64,000 bases of DNA, from assembly GCA_013400155.1 (NCBI GenBank), contig VXBM01000240.1, positions 835,533 to 899,532 on the forward strand. Reading direction: 5' to 3'. The stretch's first letter is position 1. Each line of letters begins with the position of its first letter. A program made the translations under genes and the position numbers. The notes below the pieces were generated by a model. The model was given only the letters and a program-made list of their open reading frames with translations. It ran no database searches and had not been told where the DNA came from. Positions 1 through 13,282 of this stretch are shown here, piece after piece. The stretch comes from Helopsaltes ochotensis. Lineage: Eukaryota; Chordata; Aves; Passeriformes; Locustellidae.

Positions 1-3000
1 GTTTTTTCCCTCTGCGCTAGATCCAGCTACTGTTAGATACACTAGGAAAGAAGGAACTGAGTGAAAGGAACCTGTCTTTTCTTAGGTGTGTTTTGAAGCA
101 CTTTGATGGCAGCTGAGATTGATTTTCTTTCTTGGGCTGCTGTTGTGCAAACAGCTACAGATGTATTTAAGCTTCCCACCATGAATAGATCCTCATATGC
201 CAGATGAATGGACATGTATGCTGTGGTATATATTATCAGATCTGGAGATACTAATTTTATGCTTCCCATACAGTGTTAAGCATTTTCATAAATCATTCTG
301 TAACTAGATAAGCAACAGCAATAGACTACAGTATTGGTTCCTTAAAATGAACCAAACTTTTTATTTTAATAGACAGTAATGATTACCCATTTGTAATCAG
401 CTGTGTAGCTGTTGTAAAAGATTTTTTTTTTTAAACTATGTAACTCTGTTAATGAAGTTCAGCAGTCTGTAAGAACACAAGGATGCCCCACCTAATGAAA
501 GAGAAATTATCAACAGCATTAAATAGCGAGGTGTTAGGAAATAACTCTTCCGCATGAAATCTGTTAATGGAAAGCTACAAAAGAAATCTTGTTTTGGAAA
601 GCTCCTGTTGCATATCTTTTTGTTAGTTTTAATGTTTTTCTTTGCTCTCTGACTTAAACAAACATCCCCTTGTCCTTCTCTGAAACTTTACCCCGCTGGT
701 ATGTTTTGCATTTTAGCTGAAGAAGAAACAAGGCACCATCTGCTGCTGAATTAATTCTGGTTTCATAATATCTGACTTGATCATCTGTTACTGATATTGC
801 TTGGGGCAGGCTGAAATCTGTGATCTTGCTTTCTAGGAAATAAACTTCCCTTTTCACCACTTGTGTTGTAAACACAAACTCATTCTTGGATGGAGGGGAA
901 AGAAATCCGACTTGGACCTTTCCCTTAATGCCATGTATTCCTTGCCAAAAGATGGGTATCTTGAATTTAGGAAAAGGAAAAAGCAATGAGTGCTTTTGGA
1001 TGAATTATATTTTTAATTTGTCACTTCCCAAAGTTTGTAGAAGGCTTGGGAGTTTACTTTGCTTTGAAAAACCATTGAGTTTGTCACTAATTTCACTTAA
1101 TGTTGTTTTCTTTACTTGTGATCTGTTGGCCTAGAGATTCCTTTATTATTGAACTCAGGGCTTCACGTTTTCAGGTGACATCTGTAAATTCTTCTGTAGC
1201 AGTAGAATGACCCTTGTGCATGGGATCAAGAGAGTCCTGCTCTCTCCCTCTGCTTTCCCTGCTTCTCCTTGATTTGCTTTAAGCCTTTTATAGGTTGCCC
1301 TTGCTGCCCACTCAAAGATGGCTGTTGGAATTCTTGCTTTCACGTTCTGTTGCCTGACTACTGCTAGTGAAATCAAGCAACTTTAGGTGCTTTTTTATTT
1401 TAAGGAAAATATAGTAGAATACTAAATATCTGTGGTGGCTAGAGAATTTTTTGTTATGCTAATATTATTTCCATTTAAAACACTTCCAAGAGGTGTCATT
1501 TGAACTGGTGAACAAGAAAGTTTAATTAGAAATCAAACCAGATTTTAACAAGTCTAGCAAGAGTAACTGCATAAGCTGTGCCTTTTTATTGTGCTCTCTT
1601 TCTCTTCTCTTGAATAGTTTTAAATCTTTGTTAATTTTCTTCCTATTCTTCCTTGTGGGGTGGGTGTTTTTGTTTTTTTTTTAGTTTTGTGTAATTTCTG
1701 TTTTTCTCTAGTGAAATATATCTGCTCCAGTGTAAGGGGAGAAATTCTGCCATTTGTTTTCAAAAATGGTCTTGTTTGATGTGTTTGTTATGGCAACAGG
1801 ATAGAAATGGAGAATATTGATAAGGTTAGTGTCACAATATGTTTGATGCATGGAGAAACAAAACATTCAAAATGTATTCTAAAATGTGAAAACCTGCTGA
1901 CTCAGAGCTTATGATTGATTAGCATAAAATATTTCTTGAATAGAATCTGAATGGAAATAAAGAGTGAGGAGTGAGTACCATCTGTTCCTTTATTCCAGTA
2001 GAATCCTCAGTAGATTTGGTAGAGCTGGCCACTATTGGAATAATTATTTTTCTGTGTAAAGAATTTTTTTCCTTAAATCAGTTGACAAATGCTGATCGGG
2101 ACAGTGTACCCTTTAACTGTCTTTACGTATTTAAGTCTACCTAACAAAAATGGATGACTTATCCCTTGAGCCTGTTTGCTTTAGAGCTTCAACACAGAAA
2201 GCTGAGAGCAACATGACCTTAGTAAAAGGTTATGATTGTTCTACTATACAGAGCATTTTGTACACATTCAAATTGAATAGTGCACTACCATTGTTGAATT
2301 TAAAAACAGACTAAAGGATTTGCTGTCTAGGTAAATTAGTGTCTCACTGTTGGCTCTTGCATTTCTGCTGCTGTAGGAGCTCTGTGTAGTTCAGTTGTTT
2401 AGCAAATAACTCTCTCTCTGCAGGACATTTTAGATTTAATGTAATCTTTCCATCCTAGCTCTCAAATACTCCGGGTTTCTTGAAATGCTTCCTCTTGGAT
2501 ATTGTAGCTTTGAGGGATACTTATTTTCCTTTTCCTATCTGTTCAGTATAACTGATCCTGTAAAACCATGAGTAAATCAGTATTTTCAAGGTGAGTAAGA
2601 GTTAAAGGATTGTAGCATGCTATAACATTACCAGTTCAACTACCAGAGCTGAACACATGGAATGTTATCAATAATAGGACTAGACAGAAAATGTTTCCCT
2701 TTTGTGAGACATCTCAAAGTCTGACACTTTATCTTTTCTCCCATGGTCTCTTTTGATAATGGAAGAGTTTGATCAAACAGGTTTCTCTGTTTACTGGGTC
2801 TAATCTCATCTGTGGCCTTGAAAAAAGGTATTCCACATCTTGAGTCAGTTCTCCAACCTCTTGGTTATTATCTTTGGGCTGTGTATTTTTCCAATGAGCT
2901 GTTTTATTTTTTCCCTCCATTTCTAATTGTTAGTTATCCTTTGCTTAATACTGCTAAAACAAATTTAAGGTGACATATTAAGCATTGAAAGGTGCATAGC

Positions 3001-6000
3001 TGTGAAGTACTAATGTTGGTCAAGAAACTATAATAAATACAGGACTTGTTAGCAATATTGTTTAAGAAGTTATGCAAATCATCAATAATAGGCTAAAGCA
3101 TGAAAGAAGAGTTTATCTTCTAGAAATATATTGCAATTGATGAAATACAGTCCTGTATAATTTTGGGGTAACTAGCAGATTTGCTAGAAAATTTCTCATG
3201 TATAGTAAAACCTCTAATATTGCATAAAATGTAGGAAGTGGCGTATCTGGATTCCACGTTGTGTGTGAGACTTCTCGGAATAAAGCAATAGAAAGGTAGA
3301 CTGACTTAAGATGCGTGTGTATATGTTTTATTCAAAATACCTAATTAACTTTCTTTTTCAAAGTCAGTAATCCTTAGCATTCATTTTGTTGGACATTTTT
3401 TCCCTTAAGCATGGGACTAATTGGGAGATGAGTCCAGAGACCTTTTGTATCATTTTGAGTAGCTCATTATCCCTAAGTCTTAGAGTTGCTAATCATTCTC
3501 TCAGTAGTATTGATTACCAACTGCAGCAGTGCCTCTTAGTTTGTGCTTGATTCTTTCATAGGACACTATCCCTGTGCACCCATTTCCACTTGTATGAGAG
3601 AATGAGAGGGGTATGAATGTAGGTAGTAAGCTTTTGTCTTTTTCTTAATATTATTTTCCTGCTTTTCCTTCCCCATGTTCCCCTGGCACTTTTATTGTCA
3701 TCTTAGAATTATGTCATAAGATCCTCAGGCCAAAGATGTAGCTTCAAAGTAAACATGATATAAATAATACATGATGTAACATCATGAGAAATCCACTCTG
3801 CTAAAACACCCGAGTTAGTTATTACCTTCTGTGAAAAGTCTTACAATTAAAGATTCTATATATGGCTGTTTCTCCCTCTCCTCTTTGCTCATTTCTGTGA
3901 AGAGCAAAAAAACCTAGGCCTGTACCAGACACTTTGATCTGGAGGAAGTAGCTGACTACTCTTTTTTTTTACCTGCTAAGCAAACCATACACTGCTTTAG
4001 TTGTCACTCTGCATAAGTTGTCCAGGTAAGGTTTATTTCACTCCCTAGTCTCAAATGCATTCTTTTTGAAGTCTAATCTTTAATTTTAAGTACATGTGAA
4101 TTCATTTTTAGACTATGTCTCTGTAATGTGAAGCCTTTGAATTTTTCAGTAAAATTATTTTCTATACCTATTACTTTGCAGACTATAGATGTTGATATCA
4201 TCTAAACATCTGTATTTTCTTTTTTTAATTAAAATTATATTGTGCATTACTGGTATATTTGGGAAAGGCTGATGTGTTTATGAGCAAGCTGTTTGAAATG
4301 CAATAAAGACCAGAAAGATACTTTTATGTTGGTTTAAGAATGACTAAGTATCTGAATATTTTCTAGAGCATATTTTCTAGAGGTGATGGAAACGAGAGGG
4401 ATTCTACTTGTGTTTGAAGAGGCTGTAGATCAGAGGGAAGGCCACCTGTTCAATCTATAGCACTTAGAGTGCAGCTTATGCTTCTGTCTAATCTGATCAG
4501 TCAGCCCATCACTCAGGAACAATAAAATTGCCATTCTGATCTTTACAAGCAGAACTCTGAGTTCAGCAAAAGTGGATTGGAGTTCAGTAAGCTCTAAAAA
4601 TTAGATGAGATATAGGACTGAATTGGTATTTGTAACTAAACTATATTTGACAGTTAAACATTAGTATAATTAAATGTTCTTTTTTGTACTCCCAAAAGAG
4701 TTTTGTTTGAAGTGGGGTTGAGTTGAATTTGCTGTTGGAGGGTCTTTGTGTCTTTGGGGTTTTTAAATTTTTGTTTGAGTCATTGTTTTGGTTTTTAGCT
4801 TTTTGCATGTGTCTTTTTTTCTTTTTTTTTTTCTTTTTTATTTTTAATTGCTCTCTTTCTCTCCTTCTCTTCCTCACACAGTCTTCCAAAGTGATCTATA
4901 CTGGCTGGTCAACGCACTGTCTTGGCTCTGCATTTTAAAATGGAGCTGTAGATCTATTTCATTATTATTGTTAGCAAGGGTTGTAGGAACAGATGGACTT
5001 TTCATTGTTCTCTAAATGTCAACAAGTATAGCCCTGGTAGGCCCTGAAGAGGAATCTTAGGCTTGTCAATGTTGTAAAGGACCTCCAAGAAACATTGTAC
5101 AGCTGAGAGCTTCAAATGAAAGTGCTTTGTTCTGTGCTTGCAGACCCAAGAACAGGGCTGGCCTGTGCCAACTGGCCCGTGCTTCTGTTGATTTCAAACT
5201 CTCACGACTTCTGAGTGTGGAAATGTCTCTTTGGGAAGAGGGAACTTGCATAAAATGTTGTTGACCTACATCTTGGAAGATACTTGATTAAAAACAAAGG
5301 GCTGATGCACTCTCTGCTGCCGCTGTAGGCAAATGTTCAAGCAATGTACACATTATTCGTAAGCATGGAATGGCAGTGTTGTATTGCAGCAAAAGGAGAA
5401 ACTCAGTTTATATAGAAATTGGAGTCTTTACGAAGGTACGAAGAAATCTGTTTTTTGTTCAGTACTGCTGATGTCTATTGGTAGGTTTTGGGTCCTGCTA
5501 CTCATGAAAAATGTGGACTGACTAAGTGGAATTGAAAAGAGGATGGAAAGGGCTCTTTGTCTAGAAAATGTGACTGATTCCATGTCAGATAGGAGGAGTG
5601 AAGATTTGTAAGACACATATCCTAAAATATCAAGAGTCAAGAACAGAGTGGAAGGGAATAAAATGCTCTTCATGCTCAAGGTGAAGTCGATAAAACATAG
5701 TAGATTTAAATTTTAGTAAGAAAAGTAAAAGAGAGGAGAAAATATTTTTCCATTATAAAGATGGATATTGTGGAATGAACTGTGCTTTGTCTATGGAGAT
5801 GTGAAATTGTCCATACAGGACAATTCAAAACAGTTCAGACTGGTAACTGCCAGGAAGTTTTTGGATTAATTGATAGTACTTTAGTCCAGAAAGGTAGAGT
5901 GGGTGAATAAACTCTGACATTTCCAGGTTTTTTTCCACGCCAATTTTCTGTAATTCTCTGAAGCTGCATGTAGGGTGCCAGGGCCTGAATTCAGCACAAT

Positions 6001-6094
6001 TGAATAATCCCCTTCAAATGTCAGAATGTGTTCACAGAGGTGTGACAATGTCCACATGAATAGTAAAGCCTTACTGATTTGGAAGGGTAAGCTT

Positions 6095-6510
6095 AGGTTA
6101 ATCCAAGTTTGAAGGGACCTCAGGAGGTCATCTGATCCAACAGAGCAGTGCCAAAACTAAATTCAGGTGAGGTTTTGCAGGGGTCTAGGAAAAACCTCTG
6201 AGACAGAGATTCATCAGTGTCCCTGGGCCACCAGTACTTGACTGTTTCAATTTTTGATGGTTAGAAGTCTTCCTTATGCCAAGTTGGGAAATCTCTTGCT
6301 TTATGACCAGTTGTCTTCCCAATGTGAGCCTCAGAAAGGCACTTGGGCCTTTTGTCTTTGTCTCTTATGCACTGAAAGAGAGGAAACAAGGCCTGGAAAC
6401 CAAGAAGATACTGAAGAGCTTTGTCCCTATGATCTGTTGGAAAGGTGAGCTGTGGGCGACACCTTCAGCAAAGGGGGTGCAGCCTCTTCTCCAGCTGTGT
6501 TCTGAATATG
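6095..6510 (-). mobile_element. CR1-type LINE 3'-end remnant
   Basis: The + strand text runs like the reverse complement of an avian CR1 3' region: 'aagggacctcaggaggtcatct' style wording near 6110, 'ccttatgccaagttgggaa' near 6272 and a 'cttctccagctg' block near 6487. It lies within intron 1, so the insertion is antisense to KIF21A. Diverged. Edges approximate. Confidence 0.75.
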
Positions 6511-8667
6511 GTAGAGCAGATTCTTGGGGGACTGACAGTCATCCAGTGGTGCTGGTGATAGGGCTGCTATTAGGAGATAATGTGTTGTAAGCATACTCAG
6601 GGTGAAGTACTGGAGGCTTTTGTTGTTTGTTTGCATGGTTTCTATACTCTTTCTGTGTAAAGTCTATTCGTTCTCCTCATATGACCCACTCCTACCTGTT
6701 TTGAAGACCATTTCATGGTAAATGCGATATTGCAGCTGTGAAAGCATTTGGAATGTGAACCAGTTTGAACTAACAGTCTCTCTTTTTTTTCCCAGCAGGA
6801 ATATGTGGTGCTTACCTGTCTGCATTTTCTCTGCCACAGTTTAAGCTTACTCATTATTTTGACTGAGCTGACTGATGGGAATAATTACCCTCCATTGTTG
6901 TTTAATGTTTCTTTGCTTTTCAGATGTGCTCTCCTCAGGCATCTCATAGAATAATCTCTTTTCCTGTCCCGTACTGTGACAGTTCATGTTTCATTTTTTC
7001 AGTTCTTCTGGCTTGTTCAGACAGTATTTTCTGTATGGCAGAAAGAAATGTGTACAATATTCAGTGGTTTATCACATGGAGCATGTGATACTGTTGTGAA
7101 TACAACCCAAAGCATTGATTATCTTGGAGTGGTTTCTTATGACTCATTGGAAATGAATTATGATTTGTGCATTATCAGTTTTTGTCTTGTGTATGAAAAA
7201 TGGATTTTTTAACTTGATTTGTTTATTTAGATTTGTGTATTCATAAAATGCATGTGGAGCACTGGGCAAAGTTCACATTCAGTTTGGTTTGTATTGCTGG
7301 ATATCTGCCTAGTATGTGTAAGCGTTGTCTGGTTGAAGTTCCATCTGTTTAAAACAGAGGAATGTATTGGTAGAATGAATAAAATGCTTCAAAGCTCATA
7401 TCTGTGTCTCTTGGATTTATATGCTTTTGATTTCTCAGATTGTAGCTAGGAAATGCTACTGACTCCCAAATTTTATCAGATATGTCAAGGAAATATGACT
7501 AATTGTAGTCTAGCTGGGCAACTATAGCTGTTCCTTTCATATGTATATTCTATAATTTATACATGCAGTTTTCACCTTAAGAAAGTTTCCTTTGTCGAAG
7601 GCCATATGTCTGTCCGGGGAATATCCAGTGGGACAGAATGCTTGTCATGCTCTGCCCTGCTGTAGCAATGGTTGCTCTCCTGTTTTGCCACCTCCCTGTT
7701 TAGAGGGGGATGGTCACTCCAGCACAGTAGATGTGTGAGGTACTCTCCTTTGCTCACAAGTAACTTCAATTGGCATAGTGTTGTTTTTCCATTCTGATAA
7801 TAAAAACTAAAATGTTGGAGATACTTTTTTGTCCAAAGGGTCTCTCAGCTGCAGCTGTTACTTGTACTGGGAATCTTACGGATATGCTACTACATGTCAG
7901 GGTGAGTGATGCTGTAGACCTTTTATGGGTCCTTGCTTAGGACCCAATGCAAAGTTCACAATACATGGTTAAGGGACACTGGCCAGTTCACTTCCAAGAT
8001 TGGAAATAATTAAATAATGTATGACTTGTTTTAGGTATTTTTCTTAAGTGCAGGGTATTTTTCTTAAGACACACAGAGTTGGAGGTCCACTGCTGTTTTA
8101 GGGTCAACTGTGGTGTTGGAGTAGCCATGAACCCATCTTCTGAGTATTGATTTGGTGCTGAGGAGACTGTTATTGCTTATTGATCTAGGTACCATTGGTG
8201 CACAAAGCATGGTATATCTTCAATTACTTTGGAAGTAGCTGAGAAGTTTTGTTTCCAAAAGAAATAGACATTCAAATCTCTCCCTTTAGTCCTCCACAGC
8301 TTGATAGGGATGCCAAGGTGGCGTTGAGGCATGGACCTTCCAGTTTCATGGTGAAGTCTGAAAGGTTCAAAGACAGACAGAAATTGTTTCATCTAATGCA
8401 TGAGTCTTTCTGGATATCCTTGTTATGTACCATCGTGTACCTGACTTGCTCAGTTCAGTGTGCTTGTGACTGATGCAAAAAAATTTAGAGGAGAACTGTA
8501 GATTACACAAGGAGCTCTCTTGTGGGGTGTAAGGCTTTTTCTTTTAAAAAGGAAGTTATTTCTTTGGCTTATTTTTTTCACTTTTTTTCACTTGAGTCTT
8601 GGTCTAGTTAGTTTAAATTGTTAGCTAAGGTAGGTAACAAAGAACTACACATACCAGATTTCATTGT

Positions 8668-8723
8668 GGTTTGGTTTTTTGGTTTTTTTTGTTTGTTTGG
8701 GTTTGTTTGGGCTTTTTTTTTAG
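8668..8723. repeat. T/G-rich simple repeat (GTTT-type)
   Basis: Alternating runs of T with GG or GTTT units. Low complexity, no coding content. Confidence 0.8.
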
Positions 8724-11700
8724 TTTGCTTTTGAAGTCTATGCAAGAATTGCTAGAGATACTGAAGTAGTTTCTACTTTGTCAGCAATTTTTAGGTGGAG
8801 TGTCACTGTTGGACTGTTTTCCAGCTACTGAGTTTTTGTGTTGCTCCATTTTTGCTGCTGTTGCAAGACTCCTCTGCTGATACCCCTCTGCCAACACTGC
8901 TGCTGCAGATCACAGATAAACAACTTAATGCATTGCAATGGCTGCCAGGGAGCATAGGGCTGAAGTCTTGTTTCTCTGAACTGAAAACTCAGTGATATCT
9001 TGAGATTAGGATGGTAGTATAGGAAAGAAACAAAAGATTGTGTAAATTTTTTGTCCATTCTGACTTTTAATGATATATTGTGTAACACTGGTCAACTGGA
9101 TTAGATTGAGAATCTAATTTTGTGTTCTTCATGTTAAAAACATGATTGTATTTGAAGTAAAACCAAGTCCTGACTTCAAATGCTGAGTCAAAGAAGTCCT
9201 CTCCTTTCATTTGTGCTAAGTAATCCTGCTTCCTGTCCTGTATCTTTCTCACAGTTTCAATTTGTCTTGTTTCCATTTTTCAGCCACTGATCCTTAATTC
9301 AGTGGTCTAGAAATGGTTAACTCTAATGGTAAGTCGAGTTGGGAAATAAGCTATTTGTAGTTTTCTATGCCTTGCTAATTATTCATGTGATAGAGCTTAC
9401 GTAAGGGCTGCATTACAGTTGCACTTCATTTGATGACAGAGTTCTGTACTTCTGTGTAAACAAAAGTCAAGTGATAAGGCATGGGCAGTCAAAGTCTATA
9501 GTTGAAACCAGGGAGAAAACAAACTTTTCTGGGAGGATCTTAAGGTCATAGTATCTGCTTAGCTGTCATGTTTCTTGAAAAAAAACCAAACCAAAACAAA
9601 CCCACAAACAAACAATAACAAAAATTCTCCATAAATACCCAATCTTGACAGTGTTTTATTTAAAAAACTTCTAAAAGCTGAAGGAGCCTTCTTTGCTATC
9701 TTTCTTGCCTTAGCTCTTCACATTCACTGATGAAATCCCTTAAAACATGCAACTAACAGTTTGGATAGCGCAATGTAGCAAAATATTAAAATTTTAAACA
9801 GCACAGAGTTTTCTCTCTCTGATATAAATTGTAAAAGCAGACTTTCTTAGAAAAAAAATTAAGTACCTGTTTTGGAGAAATCTGTAAATTCCAGGAAAAA
9901 AGTATTGATCTATTGACACCCTCTTAAGACTTTCTTAATACTTGCTGACAATTTCTGTAGAACACCAGTTACCTTAACAAGTTTTGTCTAATTCCATTTT
10001 TCTTTCTAAATATCTGGTGCTGTAGCATATGCTGGAGTAAATGGCCTTTTACCTCTTTTCCCCATCCCTCAAATGTTTTCCGTGGTGTTAAGAAAAATTC
10101 TTTTAAGTGGAAACAAGGTTGGCCAAAACACTAGAGCTTTGTTATTGTAGAATGATGTTCCTCCTTTCGAGTGCAGCTATGGAGTGACAGGCAGAGGTGT
10201 GGCAGCTGCCTGATTCATAGCAATTGGCAATGTAGAGTTTGGAGCTTGTGCTATTATCTAGTCTTCTGGCTTCGTGGGGCTGGTGAGGAAAACTATCTGA
10301 AACAGCAGTAAAGTTATGGATTATTATAGAGATATATCTGTCTGTAGCTTTTCATAAATGTGTGACCATTATGAAATCTTTAAATAAGCCTTAGTGTAAT
10401 ACCCTCCCTGGCCTTGAGGCACTACCAGTATGCCATTGACACGCTATTTAGTATGAACTCATTGTCTAGTTTTCCATTTCCTGGTGAAGTTCCTTCTTAG
10501 CTCGTGGAAAACCTTTGAGCACTCCCTTCATGCATTGTCCTCTTAGGTCTCATTTAAGCCAAAGAAGCTCTTTCTGTTGTCTGATGTTAAGTGTTCAGAG
10601 GAATGAGATGCTTGGTCACAAATTTTGTGGCAGGTGTGTAACCATCTGAGTTGGTTTACAGATCAGGACTACAGCAAGACAGTTACCATAAACTTAAATT
10701 TCTAAGGCAATTTGAAACAGTTAATATATGAATACTTAATTTGAGAGCATCTGTGCTACCTCCAGTGTCTGAGGGAGTATGAACTCTGATGCAGACAAAC
10801 CACAAGTGATTTGCATTGATGATTTCTGAGAGCAGCTGGGAAATGCCTGATTTAGAAGTATTAGTTGCCAAGAAGAGCTGATTTAATTGAGCCAAGGCAA
10901 AAGAAATGGGTTTTGACCTTGAAGCAGCTTGTCAGGACAGACTTTACCTTATGTCCCCAAGGAGCTGTAGCCAGGCATTCAGCAGACAGAATTTATCCCA
11001 GGATCAGGTGTTGCTGCTTTGTGTGCACTTGGAGCTGAGGGAGACTGGCAGGGCAGTGCCCAGGCCAGCAGCTGCACACAGCAGAGAACTGTTCCAGAAA
11101 TGGAGTCAGAGCCTCCCAGGATTGTGATGTAAAATGGAGACGGTTTCTTTCAATTTGTGTGAACTACACTGCTGCATGATTTTTTTTTTAATTTTTTTTG
11201 GTGGGTTGTTTTTTTGAAGTGACTTTGCATTAATAGTTTTGAATTTCTGGTTGGATTTGTAATCTTATCAGGGAACCTGAGCTGTAATGAAAAATTAAGC
11301 CTACAGCTAGGACATGAAGCAGAAAGTGCTTGGCCTTGCTGTTAGGCCAGCATAGATAATGGTTGTCTAAAACAGGTATAAGTAGCAAGAAGGTAGTTGG
11401 TTCTTCATAAACTTCATTTAGAGTGTGTGCTGTGAGTCCTGTGCAGCTGTCAGTTTACATTGTGGTGCATGATCTGAGTGCACTTGTTTCATGGATGTGC
11501 TCTGTCCTGGAGCTAATATTTTGGTGAAATATACTAGCATTAATACTAGTGGTAATTCCAAACTGTAAGCTTGCTAATGCAGCAAGGTCTGCATGCCAGT
11601 AGCAATTAAACCAGGAGAATGACTTTATTTTCACAATGATTTCCACACTGAATTTGTTTAGCCTGGGCAACAAGGAGCTCCTGCCAGCCCTGGTGTGGAA

Positions 11701-13059
11701 GCTAAACAGTTATGAAATCACACAGTCTTTTCTATTTTATGTATTATTGAAAGTGAAGAACATGAAACCAGCCTATGCTTTCCTGATGAGGTAGCAAAGC
11801 ATTCTCTTTCACTTCCTCTTAGGTTAAAATCTCCAGTGATATATTGGATATTGTAGGCACTATTTACATAGTGTCATATAAGCCCTTCTGGACTCAATGA
11901 AAGGCTGAGAATGTGAAATGGCAGCAGCTCAGCCCTAAGTGCAAGTGTTGCTGCAGAGGAGAGCTCTCTTTCTTCTAGCTTTCAGATTTGAATTTTTGTG
12001 TGAAAACTGGCTTTCCTGTGAGGTTCCAGATTCCAGTGGATTTTGTGCACACATGATGTTGAATGAGGCCCTGATATAGCAGTACCAACTCCAAACTTAC
12101 TTTACCAGTCAACTGTGATAAATCACATTCTTTTGACTTCTTGTGTTACTTAAGCTCCAATTATTTCAGCTTTCCACTGGTATTCCATATAAATGCTAAA
12201 TACTCTCTCGCTAACAATTTTTTTCCCTGTCCCCTCGCTACTACATCTGAAAGTCAGCCAGCATTTAGCTGAACAAAAGATTATGGCCTGTAGATAACAT
12301 AAGCTGGCGCCTGGTTGAAACTTCACGGAGAGTGTTGTTTAGAATCTGTACTGAGAGACTTGCAAGCTTCTCAGCTTTGGCAGGGATTGAAGAATGGAGG
12401 AAGGGTGGGGAAGAGTTTGGAGATCGACAGTTTATATTTGCTTAAAATGCTTTCAGAAAAAGAGCATCCAACATTGTACTGAGCAATCCATTTGAAGCAT
12501 AGCACAGTGTGGGGAAAATGCTACCTACTGAATTTTTAGCATAGTTTCCTGTATTGTCCTGATTTTAACTACATTTTTCAAGCCAAGAAAGAGCAGCAAG
12601 GTAGTCAAATTTAGAATGCAGCTTAATACAGTGTCATTGCATTAGGAAGAGAAGGATGGAAAAATTCTGTTTGATACTGTTGCTGCTGATATGAATAATT
12701 TTGCAGCCTTGAAAATAGAATGAATAAACATGAAGAAAAAATTAAATTTGAGGATTGACGTTCAGACATGAAACAACACGTAGCTGAAACAGCATGACTG
12801 GAGAAGGTGGATAAGAAACATTGTTTCTTTCTGTTTTGCAAGTTTGAAAACAGACAGTACTAAATAAAACAAGTGAGTTACTTTTCCTTACTCCAAAGTT
12901 AGGATTTACCAGCTCAGAGCTTTCAGTCACTGCTTGAACAGTCTACCTTCTGTTTTGGAACAGAGCAACTTCTGTTCATTGGAAACAGTCAACAATAAAT
13001 GTGAAGAAATTTTCTGCAGTTTGCTTTGGAACTTGGTGTATCGGGTGTTATGGATACGG

Positions 13060-13085
13060 TTTTTTTTTTTTTTTTTTTTTTTTTT
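13060..13085. repeat. Homopolymer of 26 T
   Basis: Uninterrupted T run followed by AG, so it looks like a perfect polypyrimidine tract and acceptor. The following sequence matches no KIF21A coding, so a splice role is not supported. Confidence 0.9.
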
Positions 13086-13252
13086 AGGCATGGTAGAAAA
13101 GTTCATACAGTGGTTTTTGTTCCAGGAATGTTGCTTTGAAAATTAACAGAGTGAAGGCACTATTCAGCACAGATTATTGAAACACTGTTTTTAGCTGTCC
13201 TGTCCCATTGTGAAGTCTCTGATTATTTTAGTAGCATTAGCTAAGCAGTCAT

Positions 13253-13282
13253 TTCAGTAATGATTAATTCAGTAATGATTAA
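13253..13282. repeat. Perfect tandem pair of a 15-bp unit
   Basis: TTCAGTAATGATTAA occurs twice with no spacer. Each unit carries an ATGATTAA homeobox-like core. Confidence 0.9.

Noticed and set aside
13021..13146. Poly-T tract plus AG as a splice acceptor for an exon in intron 1
   Set aside because: The following sequence encodes nothing that fits between exons 1 and 2, and no suitable donor in phase was seen.
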